Below, in pieces: positions 42,690-55,127 of a stretch of DNA of 64,000 nucleotides. The stretch comes from Pseudocercospora fijiensis CIRAD86 (lineage: Eukaryota; Ascomycota; Dothideomycetes; Mycosphaerellales; Mycosphaerellaceae), in contig NW_006921533.1 in NCBI RefSeq assembly GCF_000340215.1, positions 3,088,273 to 3,152,272 of the forward strand, given 5' to 3'. The stretch's first letter is position 1. Every line of letters starts with the position of its first letter. The notes beneath the pieces are model-generated. The model was not told the DNA's origin. It did no database searches and saw only the letters and a program-made list of their open reading frames with translations. Both the position numbers and the translations under genes were made by a program.

Positions 42690-45600
42690 GCTAACCTGTG
42701 CCAAGAGGAAGGACACACAATAGGTATATTAACTGCAGTTTCTGTAGCAGGCTCCTAATTCTTCTTTGTATAGTTATATAGTTATTAATCCGATAATTAG
42801 TTACATCCCTAGCACGATTTATAACAGGTTATAAGCCCGGCGTATACGCTTACCTGTCTAGTTTAACTATAAAAGAACTGTTTCTAGAGTCTACTAAACA
42901 GAGCTAGCTATCTAGACCTATTAGGTACCTAGTTAAGAGCTCTAGTTCGGACTAAAACCTAGTAAGTGTCCCTTATAAGCCCTACCTAGCACTATACTAA
43001 AAGGTAGCTAGGAACGATAGATACTAATTAGACAAAGATAGCAAAGGAGAATTAGGTTCTTAGGAAGGGGATCAACTTCTAAGACTAGAAGCTTATGTTC
43101 TAGGCGGCCCTTCTAGAAAAGGACCTAGTTAGTATAGTATTCTATAGACTTAACTAGGCTAATAAAATAAAACTACTTCTAAAAAGTATGTTTATAGGGG
43201 ACTTAGCCGATTAGTAGTATAGAGACATATTTAGGGACTAGAAAAAGAAAGACATCTAAGCCTTAGGTATACTTATTACTAGACTCGACCCTGCTCTTAG
43301 ACTAGACTTCGGTAATATACCTAAGTTAGCTAAGGACATATACGACTATATTAAGGCTCTATACAAGCCTATTATAACCGTAGATATATTTAATACTATT
43401 AAACTTATTAGGTATATTAGGATGCCCCTTACTAATCCGAATACCTAGCAGTACTGCGAATCTTTTTAGCAGTAGTTTAATAGATTCTAAACATCGATAG
43501 AACAATTTGCTAGCTTAGTTACAATAACAGAAGCGCCTGTAAAGTCATTAGATATTAAGATGCCTAATATACTTATTAGGATGCTGTTTATTTAGGGCCT
43601 TTCTAGTTACGAATAGCTTAGATCCTAGAAGCATAACAATAAGCCTAAAGCTAAGGACTCCTCCCTTAAAGCAATAATAACGTCTCTAAGGAGAGAAAAG
43701 CCTCCTAGACAGTTATCTAGCGGCTTAAAGCTTGTTAGAGGGGCTATTAGCAATAATGACGACTAGTGCACTTAGTACAAGCACAAACACACTAACGCTA
43801 AGTGCTACAAGCAACACCCTAATATAGCACTACCTAGTTAGGGAAAGAAGGACAAGAGCAAAGACAAAGACAAAGGCAAGAAGGGTAAAGGTAAAGGAAA
43901 GGGCAAATCTAGTAGTGCTATTAACAATAACAAAGATGAATTAGACTCCTCCTCTAACTCGGAAAATAAGGGAGACTATTAGCTAGACGGCCTTAGTAGG
44001 GGCCTAATTAGGGGAGCTATTATAAAGCCGGGACTAGCTGTAGCAAGCTCTAAGAACCTAACAGCTAATATAAAAGTTTAGGACATAGGTATATTACTGC
44101 ATATTATAGAGAACAAGAGCTAGTTTAGCGATCTTAAGTACCTAACTAAGCCTATTCAGTTCTCCTAAGCAGTAGGAAAATCAAGTGTATTACGATTAGG
44201 AACTGTTAACATCTTCCTAACCTATAAAGGAAAGAAAACCCTAATTACTCTAATAGACGTCCTCTACTCCCCGAACTTAGATTGCAACCTAATCTTAGCA
44301 GAGCGTCTTTAGAAGAAATGTAGCATTCACTTAGACAGACCTTTAGGCACTTTAATGCTTAAAGGCAAGCTAATTAGAAAGGTTAAGGAAGTATAAGGAG
44401 TACTCGCCCTTAAAGATACTAGAGTCAAAATGCTAGGCTTAGCTTTAAAACCAAACTTAGAATCGAGTTAGAAAGGGCAGCTATTAGCCCTAGCTATCGC
44501 TAGACTACGAGCGGACACATTAAGATAGTATTAGAGACTTAGCTACGTCGGCAATAAGATCCTAACAGCTACTAAGGAAGCTATTCTAGGCCTAGAAGAA
44601 GTTAATATATCTGAACTCGAGCACTATAAGACCTGTAAGCTCTCGAGAGCTTAAAGAGTTGTATTAAGAGAATATAGAACCAGACTAGAAAGAGCCCTTA
44701 ACGAAGTCTATATTGACCTTGTTAGCGTACAACCATTTAATCTGTTTGGAAACAGGTATATTATAATCCTAACTAATACTAAAACTAGGCTTAGGTAGGG
44801 TCTGTTACTTCGAAATAAAGATAAGGTAACAAGTAGTAATAAGCTAACCAACTAGATAGCTAGAATTAAGAGGCAATACAACAAAATCCCTAAGATTATC
44901 TTTAGTAATAGCGGGGGAGAGTTTACTAATAACGATCTAGTACATTTTGTAGAGGAAGTTAGCATTAGATAGGATGTGTCTATACTATATACACCGGAGT
45001 AGAATAGCATTGTAGAGTCGTCAAACAAGACGATTCTGCTTAAGGCAAGAGCAATAATAATTAACTCTAGCCTACTAATATACTACTAGTGCTTTATAGT
45101 AATACATTCGATTTACCTAACTAATAGACTAGTAAACTTAAGAACTAAGGAAGTGCTACTTAAGGCTTTCGAATTAGACTTGAATATCGGCAGTACAGAT
45201 ATTAACTTGTCTAAGACGAGACGATTTGGCTATAAGGCATTTAAATACCTAGAATCCGGGGTTGAACGACTTAACTCCTAGAAATTTGCACTAAGAGCTT
45301 TCGTTTACTAGTTTATTGGATTCTAAGAAAATTCATTAACAAACTATCTGCTTTAGAACCCGCACTAGAAGGATGGCGTATAGCAATATAACATTAGATT
45401 CTCTCTATACGTTACCTTTAACGAGGACTTTGTCTATAAAGACAATTTTACTAAGCTTCTAAGTACTCTTTAAGCTTAGGGGGAGTATTTGAGACTAGCT
45501 ATCCCTTAGGAGACTATTTAGGTACTTGAAACCTAGTCTAACCTTTTATTTGAGTTAGGAATCCTAGTACTATTCCCTAGTGATAACCAAACACCTTAGC

Positions 45601-47640
45601 ACTCTTTAGAACCTTAGGGGGAGCTATTTAGAGGTAGCATCCCTTAGCCTTAGTAGGCTTATAATTAGGAAGATTAGGAAGACTCCCTTATAGCTTAGGG
45701 GGAGCAAGGTACACTTAAGTAAGGAACACTACCTTAGCTAACACCTATAGCTAATAAGCTAACACTCTAAAATCACCAACTAGAACTACTAGTTGCCTAG
45801 CAGGAAGCTGCTCCTAAGAAAGATTAGTACACTTAAGAAACAGATACTACTAAACTAGAAGATACCCTAATTACTCCCTTCTAAGTCCCTAAGACTACTA
45901 GTAAGAGAAAGAGGGCTCCTAACCTACCTTAACTAAACCCTCTTTAAGCCGAAGTACGACTTAGGTCTAGTAGAGCCGTAGCTAAGCACGACTATAGCAA
46001 GATTACTAAGATTGCTATAGCTACTGCTATAAAAGATGCTTAGAAGCTAGCTAACCTAACAACCCTAGCTAAAGCCCTAAAAAGGCCTAACTAGGATAAA
46101 TAGAGAAAAGCCGTTATAAAAGAGATAAGGTCTCTTAAAAAGTCTAGTATAATCGAGTGGATTCTAGCCGAATCCCTACTAAAAGGTAGAACACCTCTAA
46201 TAGGAAAATGGGTTTTCAAGATTAAATACCTGCTAGACGGCTCTATTAACAAATATAAGGCAAGATAGACAGCTAGAGGCTTTATATAGAAGCAAGGTCT
46301 TAACTATGTTAACACCTATACTCCTATACTAAGAGCAGCTACTGCTAGACTTGTCCTTAGGCTTTTAGTAAATAAAAACTAGAAGCGAAGACAGGTTAAT
46401 ATCGAGACTGCTTTCTTGAATCCCCTTCTAGATAAAGAGATTTTTATTAGACCCCTAGAAGGCGCGTACCTGTTTAAGAAGCACCCTCTAAAGTGGATTA
46501 TCCGTATTAGAAAAGGATTGTATAGCCTTAAGTAGGCTGCTAATCTCTAGTACTATAATGCTTTAGATACTCTTCGTTAACTTAGCCTAAGCAGGACAAA
46601 GAGTAACTGTTGCCTATAGCAAGGTAATAGTATTCTTGTCCTCCTTTATATAGATAACTTCTAAATCTTTAGAACCTCTAAGGCAAAGATCGATGCTCTA
46701 ATTAAAGGTCTTCGTAAGAAGTATATAATCAAGATTGTTACGTCTAACCTGTTTCTAGGCCTTTATCTAAAGGAAGACAAGGAGGGAAACCTTACTATCT
46801 CCTAGATACACTATGCTAAAGAGAAGCTTTAGAAGCATAGCTTAGACTAGTATAAGCTAATAAAGCATCCACTTGAGAAGCTTTACGAGCCTCTTACAAC
46901 CCCCTATAACCGTTAGGACTACTAGCTGTTTAACACTATAATTAGTGAAATGTAGTTTCTAGCTAACTAGACTAGACTAGACATTAGCTACGCCGTTAAC
47001 CACCTTGCTAGGTTCCTTTAGAATCCCGGACCTAAGTATATTATAGCTACTAAACATCTCTAGAGGTATATTGCTAGCACAGTTAATAAAGGACTTATCT
47101 TTAGAAAGAAGAAAACTTTAGAATTTTAGGTATACTCTAACGTAGACTTTGCTAGTAACCCTTTATTATCAAGATCAATATTAGGCGTCCTTATGCTTCT
47201 TAACAACACTCTAATTATATAGAGATTATAGCTCTAGAAGGAAGTCGTGCTCTCTAGTACTAAAGTAGAGTATATTGCTCTAATAGAAGTATATAGAGAA
47301 ATCTACTAGCTCCGAAATTTGATAACTAAGCTTCAACTACTTACTAGAGAAGAAGTTAATAGGATTTATATCTAGGTAGACAACTAGTTAGCTATTTCCT
47401 TTGTTAAGGACTATACAAATTCTAAGAGGTCGAGGCACGTTTCCCTTAGGAACTACTACTATAGAGAATAGTATGCCTAGGGAAAGATCAGTGTCGAATT
47501 CGTTACTACTAACAAACAGCTAGCGGACTGTTTCACTAAGCCCAAATCTCTAAACAAAATTCTCTAATAATACAGCGTCTCTAGGACAAACTCCTAAGTT
47601 ACTCCTTTAGAAAGAAAAATCTTATTTATAGGATCAGAAA
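42690..47640 (+). mobile_element. Copia-type LTR retrotransposon, RIP-killed
   Basis: Read in the plus direction, the gag-like part (about 43,040-43,900) ends in a knuckle remnant (CTxYKHKHTNAKCYKQH, about 43,770). A Lys/Gly/Ser-rich stretch follows, then a protease-like segment (about 44,070-44,350), integrase (about 44,500-45,350, with HYKTC and FSNSGGEF-type blocks), reverse transcriptase (about 46,120-46,950; VNIETAFLN, GLYSLK and an LLYIDNF catalytic box) and RNase H (VYSNVDFASN, SSTKVEY, near 47,130-47,560) ending TTNKQLADCFTKP. The integrase-before-RT order defines Copia. Frames carry dozens of in-frame stops, mostly TAG, at Trp or Gln positions, and catalytic Asp residues are changed to Asn. 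I could not define the LTRs, so the ends are approximate. Confidence 0.85.
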
Positions 47641-48432
47641 ACAAGCTTTATATACTTATTGAATTTCATTCTAATTTCTAGAAACAGCCTAGCTGCACTA
47701 TGTAGTCTAAGCTGCAAAATTTCTTTTATAACAACATTAAGACTAAGTAGGAAGAAATACCCTAGCCCTTAAGAGTCGGAAACTCTCTAATACTGTAAGG
47801 CTTTTACTAATCTAGACTGCCTAGCCTAGTTTAAAATCAAAAACACACATTACAGCTCTCTGCCTACTAGAAAAAACCGAATCTCCCTAATTAGCTACCT
47901 ATCTTAGCATTACTATCTTCGTAATTAGAGAAACCCTCCTAAGGACTACCGGAACTACGAGTCGAGCTAGGACTAGTAGATAACCTAGAACCTAGCCTAC
48001 GACTACGTCCCTAAGCAGTAGCCTAGGCATAAGCATTTGCCTGCTGTAGCAGCAAATTTGCTACTGCCTACGCGCCCTAAGGAGTACTCTAATCGATGCT
48101 AGACGGGACTAGTACGTATAGACGACGCTAATTAGTGCCTGCTCTACTCCCCGGATTGCGAGGCGGTAGAGGCGCTATAGGCGTCTAACGATTCGTATTA
48201 GAGCGTAGCCGAGAGACGTAACCTAACAAAAGAATTAGTGTTTTTGCTTTAAAAAAAATGTATAAGACTAAATTCAACTTACTAGAGAACTCGCATTAAC
48301 TATAATAATTTAGGCTAGTATAGTTAGTATAAGCGCCCTTTAGGAAAGCGATATCCTAACCGTTGATTCGATAACTCAGAGTTATATACTCTAAGTACGG
48401 ACCCTTTAACTGCTTATAAGGACCGCACTAGC
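47641..48432. other. RIP-decayed sequence between Copia and Gypsy
   Basis: About 790 bp of TA-rich, TAG-rich DNA after the Copia RNase H and before the Gypsy LTR. It may include the Copia 3' LTR or another decayed repeat. A near-palindrome (gtagcagcaaatttgctact) occurs near 48,045. No gene is seen. Confidence 0.35.
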
Positions 48433-49394
48433 TGTTACTAGTATTGGCTGGTAACCGGCCCTACACACCTAGGCTAAGTTTTGAGCCTATATAAGAGGCC
48501 TCCTTCTACATTATAGATAGAGCACCAACCTCGTATAGTACATTGTTTATATTACACTTCTACAATGCCTATATTGCAGGGCTCTAGTTATCAGCCTAAG
48601 CAACCGTCTTGTTATCCTATTATGCTAAACATAGCTGCCTATATTGCTATAGGTCGTATTACCCTCGGTAGCCTATACTATTACTGCAGGTAGTAGTAGT
48701 AGTTGTGGTTTCCGTCCTTTATTAGAGCCGAAGGTAGGGCCATCTCTTTATATCTAATAGGTTTAGGTATATTAAAGGTGGTCTCTAGGCACGAATAGCT
48801 ATAACTAAAGCGAGGGCACGACAAGAGCCTACGATACGGACGATACCGAAGTATCTTAAGGGGCTATTACGATAAGCAGAGAAACCTCTTAACGAGGGCA
48901 TCGCTTTAACCCCGAAAAGCTGCAAACCCTTAGGACTGTTACAGCTTAGGGCCTAGTCTATAGCTACGGCTAGCTTCTAAGGACTCGGCTCCGGGTCGAA
49001 GACCTATTTAGTACCGCTTGCTCGAGATAAGCCCCGCCTAAGGAGGAGATAGACTAATTACCTATCGGCCTTGCTTAGTTTGCTAAGACTATTAATTAAT
49101 AGCAAATACGGATTGCAGGTCGGATAGCCGGGGAGTCCCCTATTAATCGGGTAGGGCGTTCCTAGATTCGCAGCCTCGCTTAGACAGTGCTTAGCCTTCT
49201 ACTAGAAAAAGAAGGCTACCGCCCCCCCGCCTAGCTAAAGGAGATACGAGCTAGTTTCTAGGATCTAGGTATAAATAGAGATTGTAGTCTCTCCCTCCGA
49301 GCGGCTTTTGTCTAAAAATCTACTAAACTAAGCTCCTAGAGGTAGTTAGGCGACCCCTAGGAGGCTAAATCCTAATGCTATCCCGGGGGTAACA
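48433..49394 (+). mobile_element. Gypsy LTR, full length (962 bp)
   Basis: Starts TGTTA at 48,433 and ends TAACA at 49,394. It is the reverse complement of 62,382-63,341, with which it aligns end to end. The C/G-rich near-palindrome forms its 3' end. It is followed by gag in the same orientation, so it is the 5' LTR of a plus-strand copy. Confidence 0.85.
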
Positions 49395-49399
49395 CTAGG
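49371..49399 (+). repeat. Near-palindrome copy 1 (LTR/leader junction)
   Basis: CCTAATGCTATCCCGGGGG followed by TAACACTAGG: an inverted repeat with a C4/G5-like centre. It is homologous to the copy at 62,378-62,404 in the other Gypsy element. Confidence 0.8.
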
Positions 49400-51071
49400 A
49401 GAAACAGCCTAATATACTACTCTCTCGTATAGCAACATTACAACAAACCAAACAGACCAAAGTCACTAAAAACACATTTATATAGCATTCTATTTCAACT
49501 TTATATAGCATTCCATTTTAACTATTTTAACTATTTTACAATAATCGAATAAGCTCTAGCTCTAGCGAAAACGAATATCGAGAATTAGCGGAATCCTCTA
49601 AATCCGAAAACGCCCCTAATCCTATTAACGAAGAAATCAGGCGGCGACTAGTTAATATAAGTAAGCCTCCTACGCCCTCTACGCTAGAGGCGCTCTATAC
49701 TGTCCTTATAAAAATAATAGAGAAGCAAACTAAGCTTCTCCGTTAAAATAAGCGTCGCCCGCTAGAGCTAGGGAGTAGGGCAAATCCCCTATTTGAAGGG
49801 TAGAACGCTATAGTATATATTAAGCGCTTTAAGGAAGGCTTAGTTAATTACGAGCTCGATAGAGAATCCGACTAGTATAAGATTCGGTCCTTTACAAGGA
49901 CTACCTCCTCTAAGCTTTACCGAACCCTTAAAACCCTAGTTAGCTACCTAGAAAAGGACGACAAGTCTAATGCTAACTAGGAGACCTTTAAGATAGCCTT
50001 TATAAGGGAGTATCGGGAGCGCGATAGCCGTCGCATTAAAGGCAGTCGTACGTAGCTCGAGTCCCTCTGCTTAGTAAGGCGCACTAAGGATAACGACCTA
50101 AAGGGGTATGTCCGCGAGTTTGTCGAGTTAGCGGATAGTATCGAACAGAGTAATCTCGAAAACTCTTAGAGAACAAGGCTGCTCCTCTAGGGGTTGCCGT
50201 AGCCTATAGCCTAGCGTATCTTCCGTCGCTATAAGCTTAGCGAGGCCGATCCTAGGAGCTTTAGGAAGTACAAAGAGGTCCTAGTGTGTATTAAGGCCGA
50301 TATTGATAGCGTAGCCGATACGAGGAAGTTCATCTACGGCGAAGACTAGAATAACCTAGCGTAGGTTAGGAAAGAAGCCTTAGTAAGCAAGGGACCTAAG
50401 TTCCTTCCTAAATCGCAAAGTAGTCCTAAGACCGTAACTCCTACTGTTACTAAGCACTCTTAAGATATCGCGGACTTGGCTAAATCCCTAGCCTAGCTAA
50501 ACCTGAATGCGAAAGCATTATAGCGAGTTAGGGAGGTTATTAATGCTACTATACTAGGCGATGTACTACCAGTCTACTAGGTTTCAGATCCTAACTACCC
50601 TAAAGCCCCTTTAGTAGATGTCTACGCTATGCGGAAGATCTATTCTAACTTAGATAGCAAGTGCTAGATATATAGCGGGTTTAAACATGTCTAATCGTCC
50701 TGCCCTATCTAGAAAGAGCTTCTTAAAAGGAAGCTTATTATACAAGTAAATAGCCGATTCTACTATATAGATACCGGCGATAAGATTGATTTCGAATAGG
50801 ATCGGAGAGCCCCGAAGCTACCTTAGCTAAAGACCCTTCTAGAAAAGAAGTACGGCGGTAAGATCGAGTTTAAGGACACTAGGAACAGTACCCTCACCGC
50901 TATTACTAAACGAGAAACTTAGAAGGTTAGGGCAAAACAGGTTGAGGAGCGAAGCAGTAACGGTACTACTAAGCCTATTAAAGTCAACTTTGTTTCTTAG
51001 GATCCGGACGCAGTTACTAATGTTTACGCGGTTACTAAGAACAGTGTAGATGTCTACGCTGCTATACGGTG
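49400..51071 (+). mobile_element. Gypsy leader and gag, plus-strand copy (left half of split element)
   Basis: After a leader with TATA-rich repeats, a decayed gag frame runs from about 49,545 (SENEYRELAESSKSENAPNP) through a capsid-like helical region (FKIAFIREYRERDSRRIKG, KGYVREFVELADSIEQS) to a knuckle remnant (SGFKHV, near 50,680; two Cys positions lost). Stops are mostly TAG. It matches the reverse complement of about 60,735-62,280. Homology stops near 51,066, and the continuation of the same gag lies at 63,342-64,000, so this copy was split by insertion. Confidence 0.8.
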
Positions 51072-51348
51072 AAGGACGGAAACTAACACCACTACTACTA
51101 CTCGTAGCAATGGTATAGGCTACTAAGGGTAACATAACCCATAGCAATATAGGCAGCTATGTTTAGCAAGATAGGATAACGAGACTGTCGCTTAGGCTAA
51201 TGACTAGAGCCCTACAATATAGGCATTGTAGAAATATAACATGAACAATATGCTATACGAGGTTAATGATCTATCTACTCTGCAGAAGGAGGCCTCTTAT
51301 ATAGGCTCAAAACTAGCCTATAGGTGTAGGGCCGGTTACTAGCCAATA
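51072..51348 (-). mobile_element. Truncated LTR of the inserted Gypsy element
   Basis: It matches 63,061-63,341 in the same orientation and covers only the outer 277 of about 960 bp. By position it is the 3' LTR of the minus-strand element occupying 51,072-63,341. It keeps CA and TG at several sites where the other copies have TA, so it is less RIP-mutated than they are. Confidence 0.8.
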
Positions 51349-51457
51349 TCCCTCCCTTTCTTCGTATCTAACTAGACACGTTTCACATTATACGCGCTTA
51401 AAACAAACATATATGCATCCTTAGCGCTCTTAGCTAAGGCTATTCTTAGAACTCCGC

Positions 51458-51480
51458 AATAATACCCCCGGGGTAGTATT
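51458..51480 (-). repeat. Near-palindrome copy 2 (downstream of the long unidentified frame)
   Basis: On the minus strand AATACTACCCCGGGGG followed by TATTATT. It lies about 60 bp beyond the stop of the 912-codon frame. Confidence 0.8.
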
Positions 51481-51535
51481 GATCCTAGATGCTATAATTA
51501 TGCAAAAACAACTTCCTAAGCAACACTATACAGAC

Positions 51536-54274
51536 TTACTGTTGCTTCAACGCGCCGTAATCCTTACTAGCAATAACCTTATCTGCTAGTCGGCTCTCGA
51601 AATCTCCTCCGTATACGTTAAAGCTGTTAGCACCGAAGTACTGTCCCTCGTAGAAAGCTTAATTAACGAGGAGGTTAATAGCCTTTTCCGTCGCAGCCTT
51701 CTCCTAATCGTATAGATATTCCTTAAGTCCCTCGTTATTAAGCTAGAGGATCTGTTTAACTTCGTTCTAAACAACGTAACTTAACTAAGGAATCCTACTA
51801 ACTAGAGCGTCGGAGATATAGCCGAGGCCTTCGACTAAGATAGCCGCAGGGAAAGCGAATAGTACGAAGGAGTTAGAGGCTAGGAGGGCGGTCAGATTGC
51901 GGTGTGCTTTAGCAACCTGAGAGACTATTAAGTTCTCGTAGCCCTCAACCTTAGTGCCGTTAATAACGCGAGAGTAGCCTAGGTCAATTAATATGCGGTT
52001 GCTCTTAGTCTTCAGATCACTATATAGTAGGTATAGCATCTAAACAGAGACCTCGTACTCCTTTAGAGGGTTGAGGATCTACTCCGCTTTACGCCCCTTA
52101 CTATTAGGCTAACTATCGAATATATAGTCGAGGTCGTCGTCGGTAAGGTGCTTGTTAGTAATCTTGCCGATCTTGCTTAGTAGGACTAGGCTACGAGCCT
52201 TAAGCTTCTCAACCTAGTTCGCAAAGACCTCGGGCTAATATATACCTTCGACAATAGTAGAGTAGCTAGTCTTATCCTTAGATATAAGGCAGACCTTAAT
52301 GCGTAGGTAACTAGCACCCTCGCTAGCTACGAGCTTAACTATATCTTATCCGAGACGAGCAGACTCCTTAGAAGGACAGTTTTCGTAAGTACCGCTAACC
52401 TTGAAGAACTTAGCAGGCTTAGGGACGGAGATAAGCTCGTATGCGTAATCAGGTCGAAGGGCGACAGCTAAGAGCTATAGGGCAGGGTGCTAGCGGACGA
52501 TTTGGTTGCTTACATTATAAGTTTAAAGGGCATTACGGCCTTCTTGCTTAGACTTAGGCATCGCACGTATATACTAAAGGTATATTTCAAACTCCTCCTA
52601 TATTAGGTCGATAAGGAAAGGAAGATATGCTCTACGAGGCTCTTATAACCAACTAAAGACTTAAGGGAAGATAGCATTACTAGTCTAGCGAAAGCGGTCG
52701 AAGGAAGTGCCTTAGCTAAGGATGCCGGTAACGAACTTGCTCTAGCGATCCGTTAGCGTAAGGGCGCGAGTAACAGTACTAGTAGGGTTGAACGCGTAGA
52801 GTCCTAGAGATATCGGGGCGGCAATAGGGCGTCTAGGAAACTAGTTAGCATAGGCCTAATTAGCCTTAAGGGCAGCGAAGGCGTCTAGATTAGGAACCTT
52901 GCGACTAATCTTTAATAGGCGACCGACGAGGACACTCGCCTTAGCACCAGTATAGAGACTATAGACCTTAGCGGCCTTCTTAATATAGTTAGCACATATA
53001 GAGAACGGCTCTTCTCCTAGCTTACTAAGGTCGTCGAGCTGTTAACAGATAGAGAGGGCGGTAGGAGCTTCGCCTATTACGGCTTTAGGAACTATATCGA
53101 TCTTAGTAATAAGGTGCGTAATAGAGTCGCCCTTGCAAGAACTACAGATGTTCTTAGTTAATAGGATCGGCGAGAGCCCTCTATCTCTACGCTCGCTAAA
53201 GGAACCTTCGGAGGAGATATCTTCTAGTAGTGCATCTAGCATATTAATATCCGAGTTACTATAGTTAGTACTATAGTTAGTACTAGAAGGGGCGCTGTAC
53301 TTCTTAGTAGCCTTACGGAGGGCCTAGCGAGCATGTAATGCCTTCTTACGCGCTGCTTCGGCCTTAGCGCGCTCGTCTTCAACTTCCTAAGGGACCTTAC
53401 GGTTACGGGTCGAGCGACGGTCTTAAGCCTATATCTCCGTAGCGAGCGCGAGACTAGCAGCCGTGTCGGCCTCTATTTCTAGGCGAAGAGCCTTACGTTT
53501 AAGGACATTAACGATAGGAGCCTCTTAACCTTTAACAATAAAGCCTGCACTATTAATGCGACAGCCCTTCTCTTTTAGTAGATCCTTAGTTGTCTATACG
53601 TTAAGATCGACCTAGACAATTGCATCGTAGTGCCGCTTCTAGTAGGATGTCGTAAAGTCGTTAAGCGCAAAGGACAAGTTAAGCGACTGCTTACCTACCT
53701 TCTTGCTAGCGGTAGATATACGATAGATTATAGTGCGGGAAAGGTGCTCGGCGCCTTAACGACGGACCTTGTACTTATTAACGAACGAAGAGACCTGCTT
53801 TGTACGCTCTTATCTACCGTAGGCGAAGTTAACAAGGCTCTTAGGAAGACTGCTTAGTCCTCCCTAATGTTCGAAGGCCTAGTCGAGGGTCTTAAAGCGC
53901 AAACGAATCTAGGTGCCGGCAGTCTCGAGGCTATAGACGATAGGAAAGGCTTGTTTAATATCTATATCGTTAAGAACCTCGCGCTTAAAGATACGCTTAC
54001 CGATAGACTAACGCAAGTTGTTTATGCCGTACGCAACTAAGACAGTAGCCTTCTTAATGTTCCTATCGATAACGCGTAGCAGGGTGCGAGCGTTCTAGAT
54101 CTTCTCTTAAGGATCTTTAAGGGCGGTAACGATCTAGAAGTAGTGCTCGAGGCTGGTTGTAGCAGCTAAGGCGCTGTCGGATAGGGCTTCGATCGGGACT
54201 AGTACGCCTAGGTTTAGGGCTCGTAGGTTGCCGCTGCTACTAGCGCCTAGCGGATTTAGGGCGCCGGAAGACAT
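51536..54274 (-). pseudogene. Unidentified 912-codon frame in the Gypsy element, stop-riddled
   Basis: From ATG 54274 to TAA 51536 the distance is exactly 913 codons. Coding-like sequence stays in this single frame throughout (open segments 54,337-54,134, 53,242-53,042 and 52,039-51,785 are all in phase), interrupted by in-frame stops, mostly TAG. It begins MSSGALNPLGASSSGNLRAL, has a charged Ala/Arg/Glu-rich middle (ERAKAEAARKKALHAR) and a CxxC at ICSSCKGD near codon 375. Later segments include YLLYSDLKTKSNRILIDLGYS and a hydrophobic SFVLFAFPAAILVEGLGY. I recognise no gag, pol or other known domain. It lies between pol and the truncated 3' LTR in the element's direction, the position of env-like or accessory frames in some Gypsy elements. 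The function is unknown. Confidence 0.6.
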
Positions 54275-55127
54275 CTTAGTTAACCGGAGCGGAAAGGAGT
54301 TAGTAACGAGCTTGCAAAAACGTTCGTAGCTTGTCAATAATAATTAAAGGGTTTAGATAGAAGAGGGGGGGAGGGGTAGGCGGTAGTGAGTTAGTTAGTG
54401 TTCGAGTAGAAGAAAGGGCTTAGAAGGCTCGCCTTAAATAGGGTGCGAAGGTAGCGTAGTCCGTATATTCCGGTAAAGCAAACGGATAACGATTATATAT
54501 AGACCCTAAAAAGTGAAGCTGTATACGAGACTCCTTTGTTAGTAGGGCGGCTAAAGTTTGATAATCGATCTAGCTAATTGCTAGTAGCGACTACGCGCCT
54601 TTATTAACCTCTAGCTTTCGTAGATTCCCGCGCACTCGAAATGTGACTAGTTAGTTCGAGTACCTAGTAGTAATCTATAGTAGTAAGGCTAGCGGGACCA
54701 ATAACACCCCCGGGGTAGCATTGGCTTTTCTCTAGAGATGCTCGGCAACTAGGAGCAAATCGCCTAGGCCTAGCGTAGCTTGTATTAGCCTATAGCACTG
54801 TCGTTGTAGATGTAGCATTACCTTTCGCAGTAGCAGGCATGTAAACGTAGCCCGTGCGTTCTTCTTTCTTCTAGACACTAAGCTTGGCGGCCTAAGGTCC
54901 CTATTCTTAGAGGCTATAGGCCTAGGTTGCTGCGTCTATCTAAGAGCTAGGAAGGGAGAGGGATCCTCCCTTTCTTAGTGTCCTACGTAACTAATACTAA
55001 TTAGGGCAGGAACAATCTTCTCTAGCGGAGTATCTTGTTGTCGTTGCTACCTAAGGGCGGTTGCTAGAGACTAGGAATCTAGAGGGAAGTGGTCCTAGAA
55101 GGGTAGAGGGGTCAGGTTCGGCTATCT
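54275..55127 (-). mobile_element. Spacer between pol and the long unidentified frame
   Basis: About 850 bp of element sequence with no coding signal. Near-palindrome copies 3 and 4 lie at 54,698 and 55,128 and bracket about 400 bp. It may include a leader for the 912-codon frame or the remains of another LTR. Confidence 0.45.
54698..54724 (-). repeat. Near-palindrome copy 3 (upstream of the long frame)
   Basis: On the minus strand CCAATGCTACCCCGGGGG followed by TGTTATTGG. The outer arms (CCAAT/ATTGG) are also complementary. Confidence 0.85.

Noticed and set aside
480..42690. A secondary-metabolite or other functional gene cluster
   Set aside because: No polyketide synthase, peptide synthetase or terpene cyclase is present. 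Housekeeping genes are interspersed with unrelated secreted-protein genes, so the laccase, methyltransferase and transporter are not near enough or connected enough to argue for a cluster.
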